58,131 nucleotides of DNA from Bacteroidota bacterium (GCA_018262715.1 JADFDS010000013.1:1-58131), one strand, 5' to 3'; numbered from the stretch's first letter, positions 1-9,743 are shown. Notes: generated by a model from the sequence alone, not told the origin. Made by a program: numbers and translations.

Positions 1-77
1 ATTTCAATCTCAGTGGACCTACGACCCTCCCGACACTTGCGTGTCGGGACGCTCTGAACCAACTGAGCTAATCGCCC
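1..77 (-). repeat. tRNA-like unit, copy 2 (77 nt)
   Basis: Read on the minus strand, the unit begins like a tRNA: acceptor 5' strand GGGCGAT, then a D-arm GCTCAGTTGGTTCAGAGC. The anticodon arm is replaced by a perfect 9-bp stem (TCCCGACAC / GTGTCGGGA) capped by the GNRA-type tetraloop GCAA. GGGTCGTAGGTCC then resembles a variable loop and 5' T-stem, but the unit ends ACTGAGATTGAAAT instead of a T-stem 3' strand and an ATCGCCC acceptor strand. It therefore cannot fold as a complete tRNA. It is identical over 77 nt to the next unit. The window edge coincides with the unit edge. Confidence 0.75.
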
Positions 78-78
78 T

Positions 79-155
79 ATTTCAATCTCAGTGGACCTAC
101 GACCCTCCCGACACTTGCGTGTCGGGACGCTCTGAACCAACTGAGCTAATCGCCC
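79..155 (-). repeat. tRNA-like unit, copy 1 (77 nt)
   Basis: This is an exact copy of the unit at 1-77, separated from it by one base (period 78). It is the promoter-proximal copy, starting about a dozen bases downstream of the minus-strand TATATTTG element at 168-175, so a transcript from that promoter would begin with it. The structure is as in the other copy: tRNA 5' half, GNRA-capped 9-bp hairpin in place of the anticodon arm, no 3' acceptor strand. Confidence 0.75.
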
Positions 156-167
156 GGAAAGAGAGTG

Positions 168-197
168 CAAATATAAATTCAATTTTTTATTCCGCAA
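168..197 (-). promoter_or_regulatory. Bacteroidota-type promoter for the tRNA-like units
   Basis: On the minus strand TTG (197-195) is followed by a 19-nt spacer and TATATTTG (175-168), a perfect TAnnTTTG element. Transcription would start around position 160 and run off the left edge through both tRNA-like units. No gene is seen in the rest of 156-463. That stretch is AT-rich and holds only a weak plus-strand match (TTTA at 322-325, 17 nt, TAGCTTTT at 343-350) that could serve the operon starting at 464. Confidence 0.7.
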
Positions 198-463
198 TAG
201 CGGTTTTAAAAATAAAACACCCTTCCGGAACAAATCAAAATCGTCTTCGTACAACCATAGGGCCACACTGTGAATCATTTTATTAACCCTGTTAATTATA
301 CGCTTTACCCACATGATTCCGTTTATAGGAATATATTTATATTAGCTTTTGGTACTTTTTGACCATAAATGAGTTGCAATCCGGGGGTAAGTGCTTAAAG
401 ATTGCAGACTCAACTGTTTGATAAGTAGTTTGATATGTTGCCTGAACGCTGATCCTGACCGAT

Positions 464-3400
464 ATGAAACAAATACACCTGTCAACCCTGGTGCTTGCAC
501 TTCTTCTCGCCCTGCCTCCGCAGTCCGCCGATGCGCAGGTTGGCCCGGGCGGAGTAGGCACACTGACCAATACACAACTCTGGCTCAGGTCAGACAGCCT
601 GATTGCGATACAGCCTCTGTACTATGTCACCAGCTGGCTTGATCTTTCAGGCCATATGCGCGACTTCGGGGCGGTGATCATGGGCCAGACCGTGCCTACA
701 CTTTCGCTGAATACCATTAACGGTTATCCGGCTGTCACATTCTCTGATCAGGGCGGTGTCGGGGGCGATTTTCTGGGCTACAACGGATCCATCGGCATTT
801 CAGGATCAGACGGAGCCACAGTTGTGATCGTTGCCCGGAATACCACTGCTGCCGATGAGCAGAACGGAGGTCTGTACATGGGCCAGAAGAATGCCGGTGG
901 CATAAATGCAGTAAGAAGCTACGGACTTGAACATGCTGATGCTGTCAGATTCAACGGCCAGAACCAGGTCTTCAATGACGGGCATACGGCAGGCAACTGG
1001 AAAATAATCTACTATTCCAACCCTGCGGGGGCGTCTGTCTCTGCCTACGGTGCGTTTCTCAACGGTACTCAACTGACTGGTAACTCTGCCTCAGCCTTTG
1101 TTCCTTCACTTGTTTCCAACTTCGCTCTTGTGGGAGCAACCCAGATGAACGGCACCTATAACCCGGCCGGTTATTTCAACGGTGACATGACAGAGATAGC
1201 CGTCTTCTCAGGCCAGCTGAACGATGCTGAAAGGGTTGTGCTTCAGAATAACCTGGGCGCAAAATACCTGCTTCCGATAGCAGATGACCATTATGCCTGG
1301 GAAACAACCCATTCTCATGATGTGTCAGGTATTGCAGCTTTCAATGGCACTACCTTCACCAATGCCTGGTCAACAGGTATGCTTTCAGTTACTTCTCCTT
1401 CCGGCCTCAGTGAAGGCGAATACCTCTTTTTCGGACATAACAAAGCCGGAGCTAAGACATGGACAACCACAGAGGTGCCTGCTCCCGGTACTTACCGGCT
1501 GCCCAGGGAATGGCGGTTTGACGAGACTTCAGATGTCGGCACGGTGACAATCAGCGTCCCGGCATCCTCACTGCCGGTATTGCCATCAGGCTATGCGACA
1601 GTTGGCATACTTATCGATAATGACGGCGACTTCACTTCCGGAGCCACAATGTACCGCCCAACCCTGTCAGGAGGTAATTACACTCTTGACGTGAATATAA
1701 CTGACGGCCAGTACCTGACAATAATTGCATTCCGCCCGGAGGTGAATTTCACCGTGCCGGCAGGATCAGGACTTGAAAATGTTACTCCCGCAAGTGTACA
1801 GGTTTCCCTCAACTATCCTCACACGTCTGATGTCACCGTCAGCTATGCCGCAACCGGCGGAACTGCAACAGCAGGAACTGACTATACACTTGTTCCCGGT
1901 CCCGTGACAATTCCGGCAGGATCTCTTACTGCCACTTTTGCAATCAATGTCATAAATGATGCCATTGTTGAGCCTTCAGAAACAGTCATTACAGGTCTCT
2001 CCAATCCTTCCCCGGGGGTATCTGTAGGAATGCAGAACAGTCATACATACACCATCCTTAATGATGACACCGTTTACGCTGCATTTTCATCGGCCACTGC
2101 TTCAGGTCCTGAGGGTAATGGCCCCGCACCGGTCTCATCGCTCAGGATAGTGGTCAGCGGAGGAATTACCACCGTTCCGGGAAGTGTTATCGTGATAGTT
2201 TCAAACGGTACGGCCTCATCGGCCGACTGGTCTCAGACCGGCAATATGATTACCATACCTGCAGGCGATTATACAACACCGGTTTCATTGCCGATACCAG
2301 GAGCTGTCCTGACCATTCAGGGAGATCTCACGGTGGAACCTGATGAGACCGTTAACGTCAGCATGAATACATTTGTGACTGTTGCTGCAGGTCCTGTTGT
2401 CAGTTCCGTATACACCATACTCAACGATGATAACTCGACAGCAAGCGTCAATGCCGCAACAACAGTCATTCCTGAAGGCGGACCCGGTGCGGCAGGAACA
2501 GGCACCTTTGCATTTGCTTTCAGCAATCCTGTTTCAAATGCAAGGACAGTATCGTACACTGTGACCGGAACAGCAACATCCGGTACCGACTTTGTTGCCC
2601 TTCCGGGATCCTTTGTGATGCCTGCAGGCGCACTGTCATACAATCTTGTGCTGACTTCCGTTGCTGACCTGCTTATCGAGGGAGATGAAACTGTGAGGGT
2701 CACCATCACGGGAGTCTCAGGAGCTCCGGCGGTTACTGTTAACACCACACCGGCTGTTATTACAATCGATGATGATGACCTTCCTGTCATTCTGTTCTCC
2801 CCGGTAGCAGTAAACATGGCTGAAGGGTCAACGGCTACCATCGAGGTCTGGCTACAAAATGCGCCCGCCGGCCCGGTGACAATCAACGTCTCCACCATGA
2901 TGGCAGGGCTGCTGAATATCAGTCCGGCTTCACTTACATTCAATTCGTCGAATTTTTCCACTCACCAGGTGATTACCCTGCAGGCGATTGAGAATGCATT
3001 CCTGGGCGATCAGACTGACAATGTAATACTGGCAGTGAATGACGCTCTTTCGTTTGATCCCTTTGATCCCTTGCCTGATATTATTATTCCGGTCACCATT
3101 GTCAACAATGATGTAGCGTCTATAGTGGCTAATCCCACGAGTGTAATGGTTGCTGAAAACGGAACGGCAACCTTCACCGTTACTCTTTCAGCCGCACCTC
3201 CATCCGGCGACGTCGTGGTTGATCTGGTCAGCAATAACACCGGGGTAGCTACAATCAATATTGCACAGCTCACCTTCTCAGCGGCAAATTATAATGTTCC
3301 ACGGACCATCACTGTATCCGGCGTAAACAACAACACGGTGCCGGATGCATCAACCACTATCTCCCTTGCCGTAAACAATGCACTGTCATATGACGGGTAT

Positions 3401-6259
3401 GACGGAGTGACCGCCACCGTCAATGTCAACGTCACGAATGATGACCTGGCAGGGTTTACGGTCACGCCTCTCACGCTGACCATCAATGAGGGAGGCCCTG
3501 CCGGCCAGTTCACTGTTGTGCTGAATGCCCAGCCGCTGACTGACGTGGTTTTTAACCTCGTCAATGCTGCGCCGGTTAACGTCACCCATGTTTCGCAGGT
3601 GACCTTTACACCGGCGGACTGGAATGTGCCGGTTGTGGTTATGGTCACTGCAACAGAGGATCTCCTGGATGCTGACCGTACTGATGTCATTGCAGTCACA
3701 GTCAACCAGGCTTTGTCCGACAACAGCTTCGATGCACTGTCATCACAGAATGTCACCGTCAATATCGAAGACAATGATCCGCCGGTTATTACCGGTTGTC
3801 CGGGCAATTTATCGGTCAATACATCCCCGGGCGCATGTTCAGCCACAGTCAGCTGGACGCCTCCCGTGTCAACAGCACCTATGACATCCACCCACCTTCC
3901 GGGTTCGGTCTTTGCTTCAGGTGTGACTACTGTGACCTATACGTCGACGGATGCTGACGGAATGGTTTCGACCTGCAGTTTCACGGTAACCGTGACTGAT
4001 GCCGAAATGCCAGTTGTGAATTGCAAAAACATAACGGTTAATCTCGATGCTTCCGGTAATGCAACAATTGCCCCGTCAGACGTGTTGGTGTCCGCTCCCG
4101 CGGACAACTGCGCGATTGCCGGTGTCACGCTCAGCCGTTCAGCCTTCACCTGTGCAGACCTGGGACCTGTTACCGTAACGGTAACTGCAACTGACGCAAG
4201 CGGCAATGCGGCATCTTGCGATGCAGTCGTTACCATTGCAGATCCGTTTGTCACATCGCTGAATGCCGGTCCTGATGCGGAAATATGCACTACGCAACCG
4301 TCCTATACCATCACCGGGGCATCAGTCTCCAATATGACCCTGTCATGGAGCACATCGGGCAGTGGTACATTCAGTGACCCGGCAGCGCTCAATCCGGTTT
4401 ATACCAGAGGTGCAACCGATCTTACAGAGGTGACTCTGACACTGACCGGGACGAAGCTGAATGGGTGTCCTGAGACGCTGACTGACGCCATGACGCTGAC
4501 CTTTGCCGGGGTACCGGCAGCCGGTGCGGGAGCCGACAAGGACCTCTGCAGCGGAACCGCCACTGTTGCCCTTTCAGATGCAACGGCAACAAACGGAACG
4601 ATATCCTGGACCACATCGGGCAATGGTACCTTCAGTGATCCGTCCATTGTCACTCCGGTTTACACTTTCGGGAGTTCTGACACCGGCCCTGTCACTCTTA
4701 CCATGACGGTCACAAGCGCCTCATGCGGGACAGTGAGTGACAATCTTACAATAACCTTCACCCCTGAGCCTGTAGCAGAAGCCGGTCCGGGTGGATCAGT
4801 ATGCCGCACCGAGGCCGGATTCCAGGTAGCCGGTGCTTCCCATGCCGGAGGCACTGTGACATGGAGCACCAGCGGGAACGGCACCTTCAGTGACAATACT
4901 GCAGACAACCCCTACTATACATTCGGCACGGCGGACTATGCCTCAGGATCAGCAACCCTCACAATGACAGTTACAGGTGGCGGAACCTGCGGCACGGTAA
5001 CTTCTTCAGCCACTGTTGCAATCAACGCTCTTCCTGTGCCTGAGGTAACCAGCCAACAGCAGATTACCTGTAACGGTCTGACTGACGGCGCAGTGCAACT
5101 GGCCGGATCCGGCGGACTTGCTCCGTATACATACAGCATAAATGGAGGACCATTCCAGGCTTCCGGTGATTTCACAGGCCTGGCTGCAGGAACCTATGGG
5201 TTCGAAGTGATGGACGCCAATGGCTGCATTGCCGGAACCACTGTGGACATTACTGAACCAATGCCGTTCACGGCTGTGATTGACGGTACTGATGATGTAA
5301 CATGTCATGGCAGCTCTGACGGTGCAATCTACGCAACGCTGTCCGGAGGAACTGAACCTTACAGTATCAGCTGGGCCGGACCGGACGGATATACGGCTTC
5401 CACCGCAACCATTACCGGCCTGGAGGCAGGGACCTACACACTTACTGTCTCAGACAGATATAACTGCATAACACTCAGCTTTATAGAGGTGATTACCCAG
5501 CCTGATGCAATTAAGATCATCTCTGCTGATATTTCAGATAACAATGGTTACGGAGTTACCTGCCCCGGGTCTGCAGACGGTTCAATAACCGTGGTAGTTC
5601 AGGGAGGAACGCCTCCGCTTGTTCTGGAATGGACAGGTCCTGCCGGATTCACATCTGACCAACCTTCGATCTCCATGCTCGGTGCTGGCGAGTACATGCT
5701 GACAATTTCGGATGCGGCAGGGTGCATCCTCACTGCAGACTATACACTTACCGCGCCCGAAGCATTGGATATTTCGGCCGTAACGGCCGATGCCTCCTGT
5801 CCTGATACGCCTGACGGCGACATTGACCTCACGGTATCAGGCGGTTCGGGAACACTCGCCTTCCTCTGGAATGACGGTGCCACTGTTGCTGACAGGACAG
5901 ATATTCTGTCGGGAGACTATTCCGTCGATGTGACTGATGTCAGCGGATGCACCACAACCTTTGAGATCACCGTTGGGGTCAGGGGACTCGACTGTCTGAG
6001 GATATATGAGATAATAACACCAAACGGTGATGGCAGGAATGATACATGGCAGCTGCGCAATGCATGGCTCTACCCGGATGCCGAGGTCTTTGTTTATACC
6101 CGCTGGGGCAAGCTGGTCTATCACTCAGGGAATGCCACTGACGAATGGGACGGCACTTTCAACGGAGAGCTCCTCCCCAATGACTCTTACCACTATGTGA
6201 TTCACCTGAACGACGGCTCTGAGCCGCGGACGGGAATAATCTCGATCATAAGCAAGTAA
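464..6259 (+). CDS. Giant T9SS type B secreted adhesin-like protein (Calx-beta / HYR / SprB repeats)
   Basis: A 1931-residue surface or secreted protein. A signal peptide (about 1-24, ending SADAQ) is followed by a LamG/concanavalin-like region (about 30-275). About six Calx-beta-type repeats (about 425-1100) mostly end in a ...NDD motif. Then come an HYR domain and a related Cys-containing repeat (about 1104-1260), three PKD-like repeats with WSTSGxGTFSD cores (about 1266-1525) and four SprB-type repeats with TCxGxxDG openings (about 1526-1842). The C-terminus (about 1846-1931; ITPNGDGRND, RWGKLVY, WDGTFNG) is the gliding-motility/T9SS type B sorting domain. Type B cargo usually needs a PorP/SprF partner, which is encoded 20 bp downstream. 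The role is probably adhesion or surface coating; no catalytic domain is seen. The upstream promoter is uncertain. Confidence 0.9.
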   Translation: MKQIHLSTLVLALLLALPPQSADAQVGPGGVGTLTNTQLWLRSDSLIAIQPLYYVTSWLDLSGHMRDFGAVIMGQTVPTLSLNTINGYPAVTFSDQGGVGGDFLGYNGSIGISGSDGATVVIVARNTTAADEQNGGLYMGQKNAGGINAVRSYGLEHADAVRFNGQNQVFNDGHTAGNWKIIYYSNPAGASVSAYGAFLNGTQLTGNSASAFVPSLVSNFALVGATQMNGTYNPAGYFNGDMTEIAVFSGQLNDAERVVLQNNLGAKYLLPIADDHYAWETTHSHDVSGIAAFNGTTFTNAWSTGMLSVTSPSGLSEGEYLFFGHNKAGAKTWTTTEVPAPGTYRLPREWRFDETSDVGTVTISVPASSLPVLPSGYATVGILIDNDGDFTSGATMYRPTLSGGNYTLDVNITDGQYLTIIAFRPEVNFTVPAGSGLENVTPASVQVSLNYPHTSDVTVSYAATGGTATAGTDYTLVPGPVTIPAGSLTATFAINVINDAIVEPSETVITGLSNPSPGVSVGMQNSHTYTILNDDTVYAAFSSATASGPEGNGPAPVSSLRIVVSGGITTVPGSVIVIVSNGTASSADWSQTGNMITIPAGDYTTPVSLPIPGAVLTIQGDLTVEPDETVNVSMNTFVTVAAGPVVSSVYTILNDDNSTASVNAATTVIPEGGPGAAGTGTFAFAFSNPVSNARTVSYTVTGTATSGTDFVALPGSFVMPAGALSYNLVLTSVADLLIEGDETVRVTITGVSGAPAVTVNTTPAVITIDDDDLPVILFSPVAVNMAEGSTATIEVWLQNAPAGPVTINVSTMMAGLLNISPASLTFNSSNFSTHQVITLQAIENAFLGDQTDNVILAVNDALSFDPFDPLPDIIIPVTIVNNDVASIVANPTSVMVAENGTATFTVTLSAAPPSGDVVVDLVSNNTGVATINIAQLTFSAANYNVPRTITVSGVNNNTVPDASTTISLAVNNALSYDGYDGVTATVNVNVTNDDLAGFTVTPLTLTINEGGPAGQFTVVLNAQPLTDVVFNLVNAAPVNVTHVSQVTFTPADWNVPVVVMVTATEDLLDADRTDVIAVTVNQALSDNSFDALSSQNVTVNIEDNDPPVITGCPGNLSVNTSPGACSATVSWTPPVSTAPMTSTHLPGSVFASGVTTVTYTSTDADGMVSTCSFTVTVTDAEMPVVNCKNITVNLDASGNATIAPSDVLVSAPADNCAIAGVTLSRSAFTCADLGPVTVTVTATDASGNAASCDAVVTIADPFVTSLNAGPDAEICTTQPSYTITGASVSNMTLSWSTSGSGTFSDPAALNPVYTRGATDLTEVTLTLTGTKLNGCPETLTDAMTLTFAGVPAAGAGADKDLCSGTATVALSDATATNGTISWTTSGNGTFSDPSIVTPVYTFGSSDTGPVTLTMTVTSASCGTVSDNLTITFTPEPVAEAGPGGSVCRTEAGFQVAGASHAGGTVTWSTSGNGTFSDNTADNPYYTFGTADYASGSATLTMTVTGGGTCGTVTSSATVAINALPVPEVTSQQQITCNGLTDGAVQLAGSGGLAPYTYSINGGPFQASGDFTGLAAGTYGFEVMDANGCIAGTTVDITEPMPFTAVIDGTDDVTCHGSSDGAIYATLSGGTEPYSISWAGPDGYTASTATITGLEAGTYTLTVSDRYNCITLSFIEVITQPDAIKIISADISDNNGYGVTCPGSADGSITVVVQGGTPPLVLEWTGPAGFTSDQPSISMLGAGEYMLTISDAAGCILTADYTLTAPEALDISAVTADASCPDTPDGDIDLTVSGGSGTLAFLWNDGATVADRTDILSGDYSVDVTDVSGCTTTFEITVGVRGLDCLRIYEIITPNGDGRNDTWQLRNAWLYPDAEVFVYTRWGKLVYHSGNATDEWDGTFNGELLPNDSYHYVIHLNDGSEPRTGIISIISK

Positions 6260-6279
6260 CCAGATAACCGGAAGGAGAT

Positions 6280-7269
6280 ATGAAAATTTTAAAAATAGCA
6301 GCAGTGGTTGGCCTTCTGGCGGTTATGCCTGTCATCAGAGCGCAGCAGTTCCCGATGTACAGCCAGTACATGATGAACGGCTTCCTGCTTAACCCATCGT
6401 ATGCCGGAAGTGACTATTACACCACATTCGGCCTGACAGTCCGCGAGCAGTGGCTTAACCTCCCCCACGCGCCAAGCACCTACGCTGCAGCCTTTCAGAC
6501 CAGGTTGCTGAATGACAGTTACATCACGAAGTCGACTGCAGTCAGGAAGAAGATCAGCAGGCCCACCAAGGGTGGAAGGGTAGGAGTAGGAGGTTATCTC
6601 TTCTCAGATCATAACGGCATCATGCACAGGACAGGCATTCAGCTGGCATATGCGTATCATCTCCCCGTAGGGGATGAGCAACAGCTTTCTCTCGGGCTGT
6701 CACTCAGCGCATACCAGTATTTTGTTGATATCAGGGGGGCCGTGATGCCTGATGACGTGCAGGATGAGCTGCTGAACAACTATGATCAGGTGGTTTATAT
6801 CCCCGATGCCAATTTCGGGGTCAGTTATACCACAAGGAGATACTATGCAGGTTTTGCAATGACCAACCTTTTCAGGGGTACGCTGATGTTAGGCAATGGA
6901 GGTGAAAACAGCCGCTCCGAGCTTGGCCATTTCTTCCTGACCGGAGGTATGAGATTCTACCCCGGAGCCGACTGGATCATCGAACCGTCTGTTATGCTCA
7001 AGTCGTCGGACATGGTGTTCAAATCGTTCCAGGTTGACCTGACGGGAAGGGTTTATTACAAGGAGGATTACTGGCTTGGGCTCTCATACAGGACCGGCGA
7101 CGCGGTGATCATGATGGCCGGTGTGAAGGTTGACAGGTTCTACCTGGGTTATGCATTTGACTTTACTCTTTCAGAGATCCGCAGCTATACTTACGGGACA
7201 CATGAGCTGACCCTGCTTGCCCGCTTTGGAGACAACCCGAGGCGGTACAGGTGGATCAACAAATACTGA
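6280..7269 (+). CDS. PorP/SprF family T9SS-associated outer-membrane protein
   Basis: A 329-residue protein with a signal peptide ending near residue 21 (VIRAQQ). The hallmark PorP/SprF opening follows (QFPMYSQYMMNGFLLNPSYAG), then alternating beta-strand segments expected of an outer-membrane barrel. SprF of Flavobacterium is needed for secretion or anchoring of SprB, and SprF-like proteins are commonly paired with type B sorting-domain cargo. The gene starts 20 bp after the giant cargo gene, so I infer a dedicated partner. An AAGGAG sequence (6272-6277) lies only 2 bases from the ATG, too close for a classical ribosome binding site. The stop overlaps the next start (TGATG). Confidence 0.92.
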   Translation: MKILKIAAVVGLLAVMPVIRAQQFPMYSQYMMNGFLLNPSYAGSDYYTTFGLTVREQWLNLPHAPSTYAAAFQTRLLNDSYITKSTAVRKKISRPTKGGRVGVGGYLFSDHNGIMHRTGIQLAYAYHLPVGDEQQLSLGLSLSAYQYFVDIRGAVMPDDVQDELLNNYDQVVYIPDANFGVSYTTRRYYAGFAMTNLFRGTLMLGNGGENSRSELGHFFLTGGMRFYPGADWIIEPSVMLKSSDMVFKSFQVDLTGRVYYKEDYWLGLSYRTGDAVIMMAGVKVDRFYLGYAFDFTLSEIRSYTYGTHELTLLARFGDNPRRYRWINKY

Positions 7270-8687
7270 TGAGGTACGCCATACCATTCTTACTTATTGC
7301 CGCAGCCTGCATAAGCTGTGACCCGCTTGCCAATCCTGTCAGCGGCCGTCTGTCCTTCTCATCAGATACCATTTCATTTGACACCGTCTTTTCCGGATAT
7401 GGCTCGGCCACCCTTGAACTACGGGTCAAAAACCTTGAAGATGACCCTCTCCTTATTGACCGCATCTGGCTTGGCGGAGGCTCCGGTTCACCATTCAGGA
7501 TAAACATTGACGGCCAGCCTGCAACCGAGGCTCAAAACGTAACACTCGCCAGGGATGACAGCCTCTTCATCTTTGTCATTGTGACAATTGATCCGACAGG
7601 AGCTGACCTGCCTCTGGCCGTTACTGATTCTGTGAACTTTATTTCAGGAAGCCATTCCGGGAGAGTTATCCTTGAGGCCTGGGGTCAGGATGTACGGCTT
7701 GTTGACGAGGATATTCTTACCCCGGCGGTATGGACCGAGGGTAAGCCTTATGTGATCAGGGACCACTTGCTGGTTGACACCCTCGCGACCCTGACACTGG
7801 AACCGGGAACAAGAGTCTACATGCACCATGGGACTATGGTGACGGTGGCCGGATCACTCGTGGCGGCCGGTACGGCTGAAAAAAGAATAACAATTGCAAC
7901 TGACCGCCTGGAAAAGGAGTACAGGGATGTGCCAGGACGGTGGAAAGGGCTCAGGTTCCAAAGCTGCAGTCATGGTAATATACTGAATCATACTGACATA
8001 CGCAATGCTGAGATTGCAGTAAGAATTGATGGTCTGCCATCGTCAGTCCCTGATCTCAGCATGAACAGCACAACCCTGATGCACAACACTGTTGCCTCAC
8101 TTGCAGCCAAGCATGCGGATCTGTTTGCGGTCAACTCCCTTTTTGCCCATTCCGGTTTCAGTACTGTCTCACTGGCTGAAGGCGGCAGTTACGAGTTCAT
8201 CCATTGCACAATCAGCAACAGCTGGGAATACAGTTTCCGCTCTGAGCCGGCGCTTCTTATCAGACAGGGCACCGGGGTGATGGCGACCGTCTCGGTGATA
8301 AATTCAGTTGTCAGTGGGAGCCTGGGTGACGAGCTCATGATACAAGCTCCGGTATCGGCTGTTGCTGCTGCCTTCAGGGCTGACAGCTCACTAATAAAGG
8401 TTGACACCCTGGCTGCTGACTGGTATTCAACGGCTTTGTTCACGAGGGTGATCACCACCCGGCCTCCCCTTTTCATTGATGAGAATGCCTGGGATTTCAG
8501 GCCTGATACGCTCTCGCCCCTCCTTGACCGTGCCGGGAAGACTGAGATGAAGTTATGGCCGGCCGATATCAGAAACAAGCCGCGGCCAGCCTTCGATGGT
8601 CCCGATATAGGGGCGTTTGAGAGGCAGGGAGGAGAAAAGCGGAAAGAGGAAGAAACCGGCATGGCCGGCATGCGGGTCAGGCATTGA
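7269..8687 (+). CDS. Beta-helix lipoprotein of the T9SS surface operon
   Basis: The ATG at 7269 overlaps the TGA of the PorP/SprF gene (TGATG) and gives a clean lipoprotein signal (MRYAIPFLLIAAACISC, lipidation at Cys14 or Cys17). A start 18 bases upstream is also open but places extra residues before the signal. The 472-residue product has an Ig/ASPM-like beta domain (about 25-145; SFDTVFSGYGSATLELRVKN) and then a right-handed parallel beta-helix region (about 150-400; LEPGTRVYMHHG, W+G rung motifs). It closes with DIGAFERQG, a frequent end of such domains. Tight coupling suggests a surface-exposed companion of the giant protein. No catalytic motif is evident. Confidence 0.8.
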   Translation: MRYAIPFLLIAAACISCDPLANPVSGRLSFSSDTISFDTVFSGYGSATLELRVKNLEDDPLLIDRIWLGGGSGSPFRINIDGQPATEAQNVTLARDDSLFIFVIVTIDPTGADLPLAVTDSVNFISGSHSGRVILEAWGQDVRLVDEDILTPAVWTEGKPYVIRDHLLVDTLATLTLEPGTRVYMHHGTMVTVAGSLVAAGTAEKRITIATDRLEKEYRDVPGRWKGLRFQSCSHGNILNHTDIRNAEIAVRIDGLPSSVPDLSMNSTTLMHNTVASLAAKHADLFAVNSLFAHSGFSTVSLAEGGSYEFIHCTISNSWEYSFRSEPALLIRQGTGVMATVSVINSVVSGSLGDELMIQAPVSAVAAAFRADSSLIKVDTLAADWYSTALFTRVITTRPPLFIDENAWDFRPDTLSPLLDRAGKTEMKLWPADIRNKPRPAFDGPDIGAFERQGGEKRKEEETGMAGMRVRH

Positions 8688-8714
8688 CAAATCTGACTAT
8701 TAGCTGTATATTTG
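8684..8714 (+). promoter_or_regulatory. Promoter for the EEP-family gene
   Basis: TTG (8684-8686) and TATATTTG (8707-8714) are separated by 20 nt, a good Bacteroidota promoter. Transcription would begin near 8720. This rules out the upstream in-frame ATG at 8712 and supports translation from 8754. Confidence 0.7.
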
Positions 8715-8753
8715 TCCTGCTGCTATTTTAATCTGTGCTTTATTCATCGTGTG

Positions 8754-9743
8754 ATGAGGGTGACACTCTCAATTATGGCATTACTTGCAACGATGCTGTC
8801 GCAGGCATCCGGGCAGGATTTCACCGTGATGTTTTATAACGTCGAAAACCTGTTTGATACTGTCGATGATACCGCAAAGAATGATGAGGAGTTTCTCCCC
8901 GGGGGATCAAGGAGGTGGACAGCATCGAGGTACCACAGGAAGCTCAATGCTGTTGCGAGAGCTGTGGCAGTTGCCGGGGAGTGGGAACTCCCTTCCCTGG
9001 TTGGTCTCTGCGAGGTGGAAAACGGAGAGGTGCTGAGAGATCTTGCTTACGGTACTCTCCTCTCAGCCGGCAATTACGGAATTGCCCACAGGGAGTCACC
9101 CGACCCCAGGGGAATTGACCTGGCGCTTCTTTACCGGCGTGACTGTTTTTCAGTTGCACATACTGATGCATGGCTACCGGCAGATGCAGACAGCATGCCA
9201 GTACTGACGCGGAATATTCTCTATGTGAAGCTCACCGCAGGAGCTGACACGCTTCATATTGTTATCTGTCACCTGCCGTCGCGGAGAGGAGGCGTGCTGG
9301 CGGCAGGTGATCTGAGGGAAAGAATGGTCAGTCTGGCAGGCGCCGGGATTGACTCCATCATGAGCGCCTCAGGAGGGAGGGCAGCGGTAATAGTCATGGG
9401 CGACTTCAACACCTCTCCACGAGAGCCGTTCCTGGAAGGATTTGCCCGGGAGGCCGGTCTGGTCAACCTCTCGGCTGAGATGGCAGGGCAGGGCAGGGGC
9501 TCCTACAGGTACCATGGAACCTGGGAGATGATTGACCAGCTTCTTGTTTCAGTGCCGATGACAGACAGCACAGGGGTCTTTTATGCATTGCCCGGCAGTT
9601 TCCGTGTAGTGGATGCCCCCTTTCTCCTGACAGCTGACGAGACTTACCCGGGCAAAAAGCCCTACCCGACCTATGGGGGTTACAGGTATTCAGGAGGGTA
9701 TTCCGATCACCTTCCGGTGACTGTCAGGGTATCCGTAAGGTGA
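8754..9743 (+). CDS. Secreted endonuclease/exonuclease/phosphatase (EEP) family protein
   Basis: A 329-residue exported hydrolase. The start at 8754 gives a signal peptide (MRVTLSIMALLATMLSQASG); an earlier in-frame ATG at 8712 lies within the promoter. EEP-fold motifs appear in order: YNVENLFDT, CEVEN (metal-binding Glu), DLALLYRRD, VICHLPSRRGG, VMGDFNTSP and a final YSDHLPV with the catalytic Asp-His pair. The family includes DNases, phosphodiesterases and lipid phosphatases, so the substrate cannot be read from sequence. An extracellular nuclease or phosphoesterase is likely. It converges on the CCA-type gene with 3 bp between the stops. Confidence 0.88.
   Translation: MRVTLSIMALLATMLSQASGQDFTVMFYNVENLFDTVDDTAKNDEEFLPGGSRRWTASRYHRKLNAVARAVAVAGEWELPSLVGLCEVENGEVLRDLAYGTLLSAGNYGIAHRESPDPRGIDLALLYRRDCFSVAHTDAWLPADADSMPVLTRNILYVKLTAGADTLHIVICHLPSRRGGVLAAGDLRERMVSLAGAGIDSIMSASGGRAAVIVMGDFNTSPREPFLEGFAREAGLVNLSAEMAGQGRGSYRYHGTWEMIDQLLVSVPMTDSTGVFYALPGSFRVVDAPFLLTADETYPGKKPYPTYGGYRYSGGYSDHLPVTVRVSVR

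Noticed and set aside
1-155. Functional tRNA genes on the minus strand
   Set aside because: The units have a tRNA 5' half, but the anticodon arm is an extended GNRA hairpin and no ATCGCCC acceptor strand is present.
41-286. Plus-strand open frame across the left-edge repeats
   Set aside because: It is antisense to the promoter-driven tRNA-like units and its sequence is only the duplicated repeat, without protein-like features.
2317-3891. Long minus-strand frames inside the giant T9SS gene
   Set aside because: They are antisense to repeat-rich, clearly coding DNA, are low-complexity Ser/Thr/Val-rich and match no family.
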